Shown: positions 45,980-54,129 of the stretch, piece by piece
Layout: each line of letters starts with the position of its first letter
How positions within the stretch are numbered: the first letter of the stretch is position 1
From: VXYL01 sp965208525
GTDB taxonomy: Bacteria; Pseudomonadota; Gammaproteobacteria; Pseudomonadales; Azotimanducaceae
NCBI GenBank assembly: GCA_965208525.1
Contig: OZ242340.1
Location: 3,534,001 to 3,598,000, forward strand
DNA: 64,000 nt
Direction: 5' to 3'
Program-made: the position numbers and the translations under genes
The notes under the pieces: model-generated
Told to the model about the DNA's origin: nothing
The model's database searches: none
Seen by the model: the letters and a program-made list of their open reading frames with translations, nothing else

Positions 45980-46975
45980 ATGAGGATTTGCCAAGTGCTC
46001 GCCGCAGCCGAGGATGGGGGCGTGGAGAACCACGTCTATGCCTTGAGCAATGCGCTTGCCGAGCGCGGTGATGACGTCGCCCTGATTGCCCATTCCAAGC
46101 ACGCGATGGCCGTGCGCGAGCCGGTGCGCTTCCACGCCGTGGACCTCACCCGCAGCCGTCGCAACCCGCTGGCGCGACGCGACCTGAAGCGGGCCATAGC
46201 TGCCGCAAATCCGGACGTCGTCCACGCCCACGCCGGCAAGGCGGCCGCGCTGGTGGCCGCCTTGGCGCTCTCCTGCCCCACCGTCGGCACCGTGCATGGG
46301 ACCAAGCGCGATCTCTCCGCCTACGAGCGCTTCACGCAGGTCATTGGCGTCAGCCAAGGCGTGATCGAGCCACTCGACCATCCAGCCAAAGCGGTCGTTT
46401 ACCACGGTGTGGCAGCGCCCGATGCCGGCGCCGGCGCGTGCCGCACGGTCATCGCCCAAGAACTCGGCATCGATCCGAGCCGCCCATTCTCCCTCGCCGT
46501 AGGGCGACTGGTGCCGGTGAAGGGGTTCCACCGTCTCATTGAGTTCTGGAACGAAGACCTCGGCAGCCTCGTAATCGTCGGCGAGGGTCCCGAACGCCGT
46601 CGCCTGCAACGGCTCGCCGCCGGCCGCCCGGTGGTGATGGCCGGCTATCGACCCGATGTCCGGAACCTAATGCGGGCGGCAGACCTCTTGGTGATCTCGT
46701 CGGTCCGCGAGGCCTTCCACCTCGGCATGGCCGAGGCATTGCGGGAACGGCTGCCGGTGGTTTCCACCCGCGTTTGCGGGCCCGAGGAGATCCTGCCATC
46801 CGAACAGTTGGCAGATGCCGATAATCTCGAGGCCACCATCCGCCGCTCCCTTCTGGACCTCGACGCCACACGCGGGCGAATGGCTCCCACCTTCGACTGG
46901 GCGGAGCAAACGCTCACCGTCGAGCGCATGGTGGAAGAGACCCGTCGCGTGTATGCCGAGGCGTTGGCGGCATGA
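45980..46975 (+). CDS. Glycosyltransferase, family 4 type
   Basis: 331 residues from an ATG at 45980. GT-B fold: N-terminal MRICQVLAAAEDGGVENHVYAL, DVVHAHAGKAAAL and TVHGTKRDLSAYERF. C-terminal nucleotide-sugar domain with AVGRLVPVKGFHRLIE, LVIVGEGPERRRL, VMAGYRPDVRNLMRAADLLVISSVREAFHLGMAEAL, including the E-x7-E motif. Likely works on cell-surface polysaccharide or LPS. The stop overlaps the ELM1 gene's start as ATGA. Confidence 0.9.
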   Translation: MRICQVLAAAEDGGVENHVYALSNALAERGDDVALIAHSKHAMAVREPVRFHAVDLTRSRRNPLARRDLKRAIAAANPDVVHAHAGKAAALVAALALSCPTVGTVHGTKRDLSAYERFTQVIGVSQGVIEPLDHPAKAVVYHGVAAPDAGAGACRTVIAQELGIDPSRPFSLAVGRLVPVKGFHRLIEFWNEDLGSLVIVGEGPERRRLQRLAAGRPVVMAGYRPDVRNLMRAADLLVISSVREAFHLGMAEALRERLPVVSTRVCGPEEILPSEQLADADNLEATIRRSLLDLDATRGRMAPTFDWAEQTLTVERMVEETRRVYAEALAA

Positions 46976-48024
46976 AGAACCTCAAAGTCCTCGTCGTCTC
47001 GGACGGCCTGCCGGGGCATCTGAACCAATCCCGCGGCCTTGTCTGTTGGCTCGGCACGCGCTTCGCGGTCGAGACCCAGGAACTGGAAGTGCGCCTCAGA
47101 ATGCGGGCGATGGCACGCCGCCTCCTGCCGCCGTTGGTGGAGGTAGCGCCGGCCCTGGCGACGCTGCGATCCTTCTATCAAGTGCCCGCATTGACCGGAG
47201 CGGCACCCGACGTGATCGTCTCCGCCGGCGGCAACACCTCCTTCGCCAACGCGCTCCTGGCCCGGCATTTCTGCGTTCCAAACGTCTTCATCGGCTCCCC
47301 GCGGCGGATTGCCCCGGGCGCCTTCGCCGCCAATCTGACGCTAGAACCCACCGGCGACGCCGGCAACGTCGTGACACCGGTGGCGCCAAGCCCAGTCTCC
47401 CCAGAGGCAATCGCCCAGAGCGCAACGGAATTCCGCGCCCAACACGACCTGGCGGATGGGAAGTTCTGGCTCATGGCCTGCGGCGGCAGCGGCGCTGGCA
47501 AGTCCTATACCGCCGACGACTGGACCACACTTGCCCACTGGATGAACGATGCCGCCGAGTCCCACGGCATACGCTGGCTGCTTTCCACGTCACGCCGCAC
47601 GGGAGCTTCCGGCGAAGAGGCATTGGCGGCGAGCCTGAAGGCCGACCACGTCGCCTACGCAGTATGGTGGAGCCGCCACCCGGAACGCATCCTGGGCACG
47701 CTGATGGGGGCCGCGGAACGGCTGTTCGTGACCGTGGACAGCATGTCGATGGTCAGCGAGTGCATCGGCGCGCAGAAGCCGGTCGCAGTGGTGGATGTGG
47801 GCCACGGCGTGCCGGAACCGCTGTTGGCCCAAGCGCTCGATCGATATGCTCGGCTGGGCCTGTGCCGGCGCGTCTCAGTGGCAGACCCGCTTGACGCTCC
47901 GCCAGAAGCCCTTGCGACCGCCGCGGACCTCCGCGAGAAATCCATCGACCAACTGCTCGAGTGCTTGCGCCTCAAACCCTCCGCCGCTAGGGGGCCGCGC
48001 CGGAGAAACGACGCTGGCTCCTAG
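46972..48024 (+). CDS. ELM1/GtrOC1-family putative glycosyltransferase
   Basis: 350 residues, similar to the bacterial relatives of plant mitochondrial-fission ELM1. MKNLKVLVVSDGLPGHLNQSRGL, PDVIVSAGGNTSFANALL, KFWLMACGGSGAGKSYTADDW and RLFVTVDSMSMVSECIGAQKPV are the family landmarks; the last resembles a GT-B sugar-nucleotide site. It is coupled by a four-base overlap to the glycosyltransferase, so a joint role in surface glycan or lipid A-type assembly is likely. The final residues (NDAGS) and stop codon are encoded by dispersed repeat copy C, so the native C-terminus may have been replaced. Confidence 0.85.
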   Translation: MKNLKVLVVSDGLPGHLNQSRGLVCWLGTRFAVETQELEVRLRMRAMARRLLPPLVEVAPALATLRSFYQVPALTGAAPDVIVSAGGNTSFANALLARHFCVPNVFIGSPRRIAPGAFAANLTLEPTGDAGNVVTPVAPSPVSPEAIAQSATEFRAQHDLADGKFWLMACGGSGAGKSYTADDWTTLAHWMNDAAESHGIRWLLSTSRRTGASGEEALAASLKADHVAYAVWWSRHPERILGTLMGAAERLFVTVDSMSMVSECIGAQKPVAVVDVGHGVPEPLLAQALDRYARLGLCRRVSVADPLDAPPEALATAADLREKSIDQLLECLRLKPSAARGPRRRNDAGS

Positions 48025-48103
48025 CCGTAGCTGCGAGCGAATGCGAGCACGAAGGCCAGCAGTTCGCGCAGCGAACTGCCAACGCGCCCGTTAGGGCGCG
48101 CTA
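48006..48103 (+). repeat. Dispersed hairpin-repeat family 1, copy C
   Basis: Contains ACGCTGGCTCCTAGCCGTAG, GCGAGCGAATGCGAGCACG, the hairpin CAGTTCGC GCA GCGAACTG, and GCGCCC GTTA GGGCGC. It fills the gap between the ELM1 gene and the zinc-ribbon methyltransferase gene, and provides the ELM1 stop codon (TAG at 48022-48024). Confidence 0.87.
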
Positions 48104-48119
48104 GCTGAGCCCACTTCAC

Positions 48120-48881
48120 ATGGCGATCCGTCACCTGAGACCCATGCGAGGACTTGCACGCCGCACGGCACGGAAGGCAACCGCGCCGCTCTACCGCCTG
48201 CTGCATCCACGCAAGCCCACCTTCACCTGCCCCATCTGCAACTACGAAGGTCCGTTTCGCAACAAGCGCGGTCGCCTGCACGCCAAATGCCCATCATGCG
48301 GCGCCCTCGAACGAACGCGCCTGCTTTTCGCCGTGCTCGCCCCCCTGCTCGAGGCGTTCTCACCGGAACGCAAACGCGTGCTGCACATCGCTCCTGAGGC
48401 ACGTCTCGACGAATGGCTGCAGGCTCGTTTTGGGCACTACGTCAGCGGCGACCTGCAACGCATGGACGTGAACACCCGCCTCGACATCCAATGCCTCCCA
48501 TTCCCCGACGCAACCTTCGACCTCGTGCTCGCATCCCACGTGCTCGAGTACCCCGAGGACGACCGCAAGGCCATCGCCGAAATCCGCCGCGTCCTCCGAC
48601 CAGACGGCATCGCCGCCCTGCCCGTCCCGCTCACGCACTTCCGCACCCGAGACCTACCCAGCCGAGACCCCACGACCCGAGTGATGCACGAACCCGGCCT
48701 CGACTACTTTGAGCGCCTCGAAGCGCACTTCGCCAAGGTGCGCCTGCACCGCTCCGACGAAGAGGACCCAACCTGCCAACCCTTCGTCCACGCGCCCACC
48801 GACACGACCCCACCCCTACTGATCCACAAACCCAACATCCGCCTAGACATCATCCCGATCTGCCTGGCCAGCAAGCCCTAA
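48120..48881 (+). CDS. SAM-dependent methyltransferase with zinc ribbon
   Basis: 253 residues. An N-terminal zinc ribbon (CPICNYEGPF...KCPSCGALERTRLL) precedes a class I methyltransferase domain with RVLHIAPEARLDEWLQ, SGDLQRMDVNTRLDI, LPFPDATFDLVLASHVLEYPEDD and EIRRVLRPDGIAALPVPL. The arrangement is common in enzymes near polysaccharide genes, which suits the glycosyltransferase pair upstream. Substrate unknown. Start ATG is 16 bp after repeat copy C. Confidence 0.87.
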   Translation: MAIRHLRPMRGLARRTARKATAPLYRLLHPRKPTFTCPICNYEGPFRNKRGRLHAKCPSCGALERTRLLFAVLAPLLEAFSPERKRVLHIAPEARLDEWLQARFGHYVSGDLQRMDVNTRLDIQCLPFPDATFDLVLASHVLEYPEDDRKAIAEIRRVLRPDGIAALPVPLTHFRTRDLPSRDPTTRVMHEPGLDYFERLEAHFAKVRLHRSDEEDPTCQPFVHAPTDTTPPLLIHKPNIRLDIIPICLASKP

Positions 48882-48969
48882 GGAGGGCAACGCTGGCAAC
48901 GACCCGGCTACACTCCGCGTCCATCGTCAACCACGCAGCCACTAAGGCGCCGCTTTTTTGGGAGCCAAC

Positions 48970-49719
48970 ATGCTCGTCATCACCGACCAAGACCGCGTCC
49001 GCACCATCGCCCTCAACCGGCCGGATGCACTGAACGCCTTCAACGGCCAGCAGTACGACGAAGTGACCGAAGCACTCCTCGCGGCTGGCACCGACAGCGA
49101 TTGCCGCGTTGTCGTGCTCACCGGCACAGGTCGGGCCTTCAGCGCCGGCGCAGACCTCTCCGGCAACTCAGGTCCGCCGCCAAGGCATGGCTTCCACGGC
49201 ATGCTGCACACCATCGTGGATTTCGAGAAGCCCTTCCTGCTCGGCATCAATGGCCTCGGCGTCGGCATCGGCGCGACGATTTGCGGCGTGGCAGATGTCG
49301 CATTCATGGCTGCCAGCGCCCGGCTGCGCTGCCCGTTTTCCGAACTCGGCCTCGTCGCCGAAGCCGGCAGCACCCGCACCTTTCCGGCCTTGATGGGCCG
49401 CCAGCAAGCCATGTGGTTCCTCATGGCATCAGAGTGGATGTCTGCCGAACAATGCAAATCCGCAGGCCTCGTGCTCGAAGTCCTCCCCGATGAGGGCTTC
49501 GCCGAGGCCGTCCAGGCCAAGGCCGCCCACCTCGCCGCCTTGCCACCAGACTCGCTCGCCGAGGCAAAGCGCCTGATCGCCGACCCAGACCGAGACCGCC
49601 TGAAAGCGGTGATCGACGCCGAAAACGCCGCCCTAGCAAGGCTCTCCGGCGGCCCGGCAAACCGCGAAGCCGTCACGGCATTCCGCGAGAAGCGCAAACC
49701 CGATTTCTCGGCGCTCTGA
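48970..49719 (+). CDS. Enoyl-CoA hydratase/isomerase (second)
   Basis: 249 residues from the ATG at 48970. Crotonase blocks GRAFSAGADLSG, LLGINGLGVGIGATICGVADVAFMAAS and PFSELGLVAEAGSTRTFPALMG. The GVADVAF/AEAGS pattern resembles enoyl-CoA delta-isomerase-like members more than classic hydratases. C-terminal VTAFREKRKPDFSAL is typical. Convergent with the epimerase operon, 36 bp apart. Confidence 0.9.
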   Translation: MLVITDQDRVRTIALNRPDALNAFNGQQYDEVTEALLAAGTDSDCRVVVLTGTGRAFSAGADLSGNSGPPPRHGFHGMLHTIVDFEKPFLLGINGLGVGIGATICGVADVAFMAASARLRCPFSELGLVAEAGSTRTFPALMGRQQAMWFLMASEWMSAEQCKSAGLVLEVLPDEGFAEAVQAKAAHLAALPPDSLAEAKRLIADPDRDRLKAVIDAENAALARLSGGPANREAVTAFREKRKPDFSAL

Positions 49720-49755
49720 CGTGCCTTTGGTGGCCTTGACGCCGGGTCCTTGGCG

Positions 49756-50505
49756 CTAGCGATGGTGCTCCGCCTCGTCCTCCGGCTCGAAACCCACCGC
49801 CTCCTTTGAGTGCGAAAGGTCTCGATAGCCCCAGCGGTTGTTCGAGTTGGCGAAGAGGATGTCGTAACAGAGGGTCTCTGGCGCATCGACGCTGAGTTCC
49901 AGCATGTTGACGATGTCGCGCTTGGAGCACCAGACGCTGTAGTCGCGGGGGCGGCCCGGGCGGTCGGGAGCGTTGACGTAACCGAGACGGATGCAGAGGA
50001 CGGAGAGGTCCGTGGTGTCTGCGTAGAACCGCCCGAGCGCTTCGCCCCACACCTTGGTGCTGCCGTACACGCCGGCGGGGCGGGGTGGCATAGTGTGGTC
50101 GATCATCCGCCACTCGCTTGGCACGTTGTCGTAGTCGCCGGCGACCATGGAGCGGTAGGGCTCTTCGGTTTCCCAGCCGGAGACGGTGGCGCCGCTGCTC
50201 GCGAAGACGACGCGGCGGCAACCCGCTTGGCGAGCAGCCTCGTACACATGGCGGGTGCCGGCGACGTTGGTTTGCAGCAGTTCGTTGAAGGGGAAGTTCT
50301 CGCCGGCCTTGGCTGCAAGATGCACCACGGTGTCGATGCCGTCGAAGGCGGGACGAATGGCATCGAAGTCGCTGAGGTCGGCTTGCGTCGTAGGGATGCC
50401 CGGCACGTCGCTGCGGTTGAGTGCCGAGAGTTCAGCGCGGGGTTCGAGGCGTTCCCGCAGCGCGGTGCCGATGAGTCCGCTCATGCCGGTGACGAGTATC
50501 TTCAT
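49756..50505 (-). CDS. NAD-dependent epimerase/dehydratase-family protein (SDR)
   Basis: 249-residue extended SDR. The nucleotide motif is KILVTGMSGLIGTAL (TGxxGxxG). HLAAKAG, ASSGATVSG and the catalytic YGSTK (Tyr-x3-Lys) follow. Resembles the uronate dehydrogenase / NAD-epimerase group. Start ATG overlaps the stop of the upstream LLM oxidoreductase (ATGA), so the two are translationally coupled. Substrate unknown. Confidence 0.88.
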   Translation of the reverse strand: MKILVTGMSGLIGTALRERLEPRAELSALNRSDVPGIPTTQADLSDFDAIRPAFDGIDTVVHLAAKAGENFPFNELLQTNVAGTRHVYEAARQAGCRRVVFASSGATVSGWETEEPYRSMVAGDYDNVPSEWRMIDHTMPPRPAGVYGSTKVWGEALGRFYADTTDLSVLCIRLGYVNAPDRPGRPRDYSVWCSKRDIVNMLELSVDAPETLCYDILFANSNNRWGYRDLSHSKEAVGFEPEDEAEHHR

Positions 50506-51323
50506 GCCTGCATCCTCTCCCGTGCGGCGACCAGCAAGTCGAGGCGCTGCCGGTACTCGTCCGCGTCCGCGTAGCGACCGCCAAGGACGAACCGTGATGC
50601 GCCAGCTTCGGCCAATGCCTGCAAGTTCTCGGCCGCCGCCCCGGCGTCATTCGGCAGGCCACCCATGACGACGACCTCGCCCACTTCGCGGCCGGCCTGC
50701 TCGCAGTATTCCGCGTATTGCGCCTTGCGCGCCGGCAGCTTCGCTGCGGTCATGCCCATCGGCAGCCAGCCATCGCCATAGCGCGCCGCGCGCTCAAGCG
50801 CGTGGGGCGGGGCACCGCCGACGTAGATGGGCGGCGCTTCGGGCTTGGGACGGAACAGGAAGCTCTGGCCGTTGGCCATCACGACATCGTCGTCGCCACC
50901 AAAGCAGTCGCGCAGGAACGCGAGGGTCTCGTCTGAGATGCGTCCGCGGGCGTGGCGGTTGACTCCCAAGGCCCGGAATTCGGGGTCCATCCAGCCGATG
51001 CCGACGCCGAGCAGCAACCGGCCGCGGGAGAGTTCCTGGATGCTGGCGATTTGCTTGGCTGTCGGCAGTTGCGGGCGGTAGGGCAGGATCAGAACGCCGA
51101 CGCCCACACGGATGCTCTTGGTCAGGCCCGCGAGCCATGCGAGGGAGACCAAGGGATCAACGTAGCGACCGCCGGAACCCTCCGCGTCATCTGGTGGGAT
51201 GGCGATGTGATCCACCACCCAGATGGACTCCATGCCAGCGTCCTCCGAGGCGAGAGCGCAGGTGGCCATGGTGTCTGCGGTGGATTGCTCGCCCATGTTG
51301 CGCAGCGTCACGCCGATGTGCAT
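50502..51323 (-). CDS. LLM-class (luciferase-like) F420-dependent-type oxidoreductase
   Basis: 273 residues from an ATG with GAGGGAGAAG upstream; an in-frame start 14 codons earlier lacks a site. TIM-barrel landmarks: HIGVTLRNMGEQ, ASEDAGMESIWVVDHI, TKSIRVGVGVLILPYRPQLPTAKQIASIQELSRGRLLLGVGIGWM and PPIYVGGAPPHALERAARYGDGW. These match probable F420-dependent members. Cofactor F420 versus FMN cannot be told from sequence alone by eye. Likely operon with the SDR gene. Confidence 0.9.
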   Translation of the reverse strand: MHIGVTLRNMGEQSTADTMATCALASEDAGMESIWVVDHIAIPPDDAEGSGGRYVDPLVSLAWLAGLTKSIRVGVGVLILPYRPQLPTAKQIASIQELSRGRLLLGVGIGWMDPEFRALGVNRHARGRISDETLAFLRDCFGGDDDVVMANGQSFLFRPKPEAPPIYVGGAPPHALERAARYGDGWLPMGMTAAKLPARKAQYAEYCEQAGREVGEVVVMGGLPNDAGAAAENLQALAEAGASRFVLGGRYADADEYRQRLDLLVAARERMQA

Positions 51324-51414
51324 TCGTTCTTCTCCCTCATGCGCAATTTCAAGACGCGCGAGCATAGCGGCTCATGACCCGCTGTCGGTCGCAGCCCGGA
51401 GCTCCCGCCGACGC

Positions 51415-52017
51415 CTATGCCGCAGAGGGCCTCTGGAAAAAGTGCGGCAAGTAGCGGCGTGCCTTGGCGAGCAGTTCGTCTTCCTTGGTGTTGCGGCCCG
51501 GCTGACGGGTGACGCGGTGCCTGAGCCATTTCCACATGCGGGCGATGCCCGGGTCCGAAGCCGGCACGGCGTCACGGCCTTCGAGGCCGAGCTGGGCGTT
51601 GACCCAAGCAGCAATCTCAGCGGGAGTCCGAAGGTCCAGCACGGCTTTGCGGCGGCGGAACCCCTGCCTCGCCGCGCCACGATGGGCGTGGCCGTGGCGC
51701 TTCATCTGGCCGAGCAGAACGCGCGAGGCGCGGGAGTCCTGCATCAGCGTGTCGAGGTCGCCGGTGTGCCGTGCTAGCACTTCGCGCCATTCGTCGCTGC
51801 GCTCGGCTTTCTCCATCAGGGTACCGATGGCGTGTGCCGCTCGGTCGCGTTCGCGCAGCCCGCCGTTCAGCGCGCGGTCGAAGATCTCGCGCCACAGGCC
51901 AGGGTCGCGAACGTGGCTGCGACACGGGCAGGCGTCGCGGAGCGCCGCGCAGCGAACGTCGTAGCCGGAATCGCCGAGCGCTTTCAGCAGGCGGTCGGCA
52001 TCACGGGCCTTGGACAT
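51415..52017 (-). CDS. Hypothetical helical protein
   Basis: Not recognised. 200 residues, all-alpha in appearance (SKARDADRLLKALGDSGYDVRCAALRDACPC, WREIFDRALNGGLRERDRAAHAIGTLM), somewhat HEAT-repeat-like. A basic middle (GQMKRHGHAHRGAARQGFRRRK) and the segment DLRTPAEIAAWVNAQLGLEGRD follow. No signal or membrane helix. It lies 91 bp upstream of the LLM oxidoreductase gene on the same strand. Confidence 0.7.
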   Translation of the reverse strand: MSKARDADRLLKALGDSGYDVRCAALRDACPCRSHVRDPGLWREIFDRALNGGLRERDRAAHAIGTLMEKAERSDEWREVLARHTGDLDTLMQDSRASRVLLGQMKRHGHAHRGAARQGFRRRKAVLDLRTPAEIAAWVNAQLGLEGRDAVPASDPGIARMWKWLRHRVTRQPGRNTKEDELLAKARRYLPHFFQRPSAA

Positions 52018-52152
52018 GTGGGGGGCTTCCTACGCGCAGAGGCAGAAACCGTAACGCAATTTGGTGGCAGGTGCATCTTGGCGCTGGACTCTGGGTGCAG
52101 GCCAAAAACTGTGGCAATGGTCGGTGCGCGGGCTGAGCGACGGGTCCCGGGA

Positions 52153-53214
52153 TCAGGAGGCCACCCATTCGAGCCACCAGCCGTGCGGCGAGGCCCTAGC
52201 CAGCAGCTCCGTGGGCGCCGCCGAGCCGTCGCGATAGCGGGTCAGCGTGAGTTCCATGATGTCGGCGCTCTCGCCCTCGAGCGCGACGCGCCAGACCTCC
52301 CGGCTTCGGCTGGCGTCGATGAGGATCGTTTCCATGCGCTCGCGCGCCGTATGCGGGAACTGGTAGAGGGCCACCGTCGTGTAGACGGTCAGGGCGTCGT
52401 CCCCGGGCGCGGCCGCAAGCAGGTGCGGCAGGGTCTCCACGGCATCCCCCCCGAACAGCCGGACCGGGTGCGTGCGAAGCTCCTCGGCGGCGTCCACCAA
52501 GCGCTGGTGGCGCTCGACATGCTCCGGCCAGATGAGCGCCCGCAGCCACAGCAGAGCCTCCGGGTCGAGCGCGTCGATCGGGTCGAGGTCCACTCCGACG
52601 CGCCCGCCGACCGCAATGTGCCGCTCGAGCGCAGGCAGCCCCGCGCCGCGGAGTTCAGCCTCGAGCTGGACGACGGCACCCGCACTGCCCCAGCGGAGGA
52701 TTTCGTGGCCGGCGCGCGTGTAGCGAATGCCGTACCGGTCGAAATTCAGGTTGAGGCCCGCGCTTGCCCCGAGGTCGATCAGGTGCAGCGGACGCCCCTG
52801 CGCCTCCCTCGAGACCACCGAGAACGCCGGGACGAGGCACGTGCATCGGCGTACGACGTTCGTTTGCGTGCGACGCGTGCGCACCAGTGCGGCAACCTCG
52901 CCGGCATGCGTGCGGCAGAAGTCGCGGAAGTCCGCCGCGGCCGGCACCATCGGCCGGGGCTTGCCGGAGACGATCGGATAGTGTGCGCCGAGGGGATGCG
53001 TAGCACCCTGCAGCAGCAAGTACTGCACGGCGCCGAACAGCATGTTCGGAGGCGGTTGGTGCGCTTGCGTGTGCGTGGCGAGCGCCAGCAGGTCGGGGCT
53101 CTCGGACACCGCGTACGCGAGTTCAGCATAGAGGGGCGATGCGAGCTCCATGGCCTCGACACGCCCGAAGCGATGAAAGAGCGCACGCAGGCGCTCGGGG
53201 CTTCGCGTGGTCAA
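52153..53214 (-). CDS. DUF2332-family protein
   Basis: 353 residues from a TTG that overlaps the stop of the small frame upstream (TTGA). The conserved DUF2332 blocks are RALFHRFGRVEAMELASPLYAELA, PNMLFGAVQYLLLQGATHPLG, HLIDLGASAGLNLNFDRYGIRY and LTVYTTVALYQFP. LIDLGASAGLNL resembles a methyltransferase-like Gly motif. Function unknown. A Met 21 codons in is an alternative start. Confidence 0.82.
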   Translation of the reverse strand: MTTRSPERLRALFHRFGRVEAMELASPLYAELAYAVSESPDLLALATHTQAHQPPPNMLFGAVQYLLLQGATHPLGAHYPIVSGKPRPMVPAAADFRDFCRTHAGEVAALVRTRRTQTNVVRRCTCLVPAFSVVSREAQGRPLHLIDLGASAGLNLNFDRYGIRYTRAGHEILRWGSAGAVVQLEAELRGAGLPALERHIAVGGRVGVDLDPIDALDPEALLWLRALIWPEHVERHQRLVDAAEELRTHPVRLFGGDAVETLPHLLAAAPGDDALTVYTTVALYQFPHTARERMETILIDASRSREVWRVALEGESADIMELTLTRYRDGSAAPTELLARASPHGWWLEWVAS

Positions 53215-53354
53215 AACAACGCCACGGGATTGACGGCGTTCGGGATGGCGTCCGAGATGTGGCCGGAGCCGAGCACCGCAACCCCGCGGTCGTGCAGCCA
53301 CTCCATGCCGGCGGGCGCGGCCAGAGGCCAGTCCTTCTCAAGCTGCAGCGTCAT
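53211..53354 (-). pseudogene. 47-codon remnant resembling the cyclase (kynurenine-formamidase-like) family
   Basis: An ATG at 53352-53354 with GGAGG nine bases upstream opens a 47-residue frame: MTLQLEKDWPLAAPAGMEWL, then HDRGVAVLGSGHISDAIPNA. The part around WLHDRGVAVLGS..SDAIPN looks like the central motif of cyclase-family hydrolases, which are about 200-300 residues. The rest of such a protein is not present on either side. It may now serve as a leader frame coupled (TTGA) to the DUF2332 gene. Family match is by eye and tentative. Confidence 0.45.
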
Positions 53355-53463
53355 GACGAATCGCCTCCGTGTTTTCGCGGGATGCTATCCCACGCCCCGT
53401 GTGGGGACTCGCGGCTCACCTCGGCGGGGCCCACCCCCCCAACGAAGCGGCGATAATGCCGAC

Positions 53464-54129
53464 ATGAACGAGCCTTTACATCGGGATGCGACCGGTCCGC
53501 CCGCCGACGAGCAATCTCCTAACCTCGCAAAAGCCGCCACCGTCACGGTTCTCGCCTTTTCCGGCGGGTTCGTCATCATGTCGCTGGAACTGCTCGGCGG
53601 CCGGATGTTGGCGCCGTGGTTCGGCAGCAGCATCTATGTTTGGGGCAGCATCATCACCGTGTTCATGCTGGCGCTCGCGCTAGGCTATCTGGTTGGCGGG
53701 CGACTGTCCCTGCACGGGCCCACGCTAACCCGGTTCGCCGTCATCTTTCTCTGCGCCGGCTGCATCCTCGGCCCCCTCGCGCTCGCCGCCGAACCCATCA
53801 CCACGTGGGTCTTCGACCGCATCCACGATCCGCGCTACGGCAGCCTCCTGGCGGCCCTGGCCCTTTTCGTCGCGCCGACGGTAGTGCTCGGCATGATCTC
53901 GCCATATTCCGTGAGTCTTTTGGTGCGCGTGCGGGAAGAATCCGGCAAGGTCGCCGGCACCCTCTACTTCGCCTCCACCATCGGCAGCGCGCTGGGCACG
54001 CTGGCGACGAGTTTCTACTTCGTGCTCTGGTTCGAGGTGAACAACATCATCATCACGCTCTCGGCCACGCTGCTAGCGCTCGGAGTTGCGGCAATGGTGC
54101 TCGATCGGGTGCGTGTGCATGGGGGCTGA
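53464..54129 (+). CDS. Membrane subunit resembling the MFS-like half of fused spermidine synthases
   Basis: 221 residues with six transmembrane helices: VLAFSGGFVIMSLELLGGRMLAPWFGSSIYVWGSIITVFMLALALGYLVGG and later ALFVAPTVVLGMISPYSVSLLVR, GKVAGTLYFASTIGSALGTLATSFYFVLW. These are the hallmarks of the N-terminal membrane domain found in fused-MFS/spermidine synthase proteins. Here it is a separate gene; the catalytic-like domain follows in the next gene, whose start overlaps the end of this one. Confidence 0.86.
   Translation: MNEPLHRDATGPPADEQSPNLAKAATVTVLAFSGGFVIMSLELLGGRMLAPWFGSSIYVWGSIITVFMLALALGYLVGGRLSLHGPTLTRFAVIFLCAGCILGPLALAAEPITTWVFDRIHDPRYGSLLAALALFVAPTVVLGMISPYSVSLLVRVREESGKVAGTLYFASTIGSALGTLATSFYFVLWFEVNNIIITLSATLLALGVAAMVLDRVRVHGG

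Noticed and set aside
51832..53463. Long 5' extension of the spermidine-synthase-like membrane protein
   Set aside because: The extension overlaps the DUF2332 and helical-protein genes on the other strand. Membrane-protein sequence begins only after the ATG at 53464.
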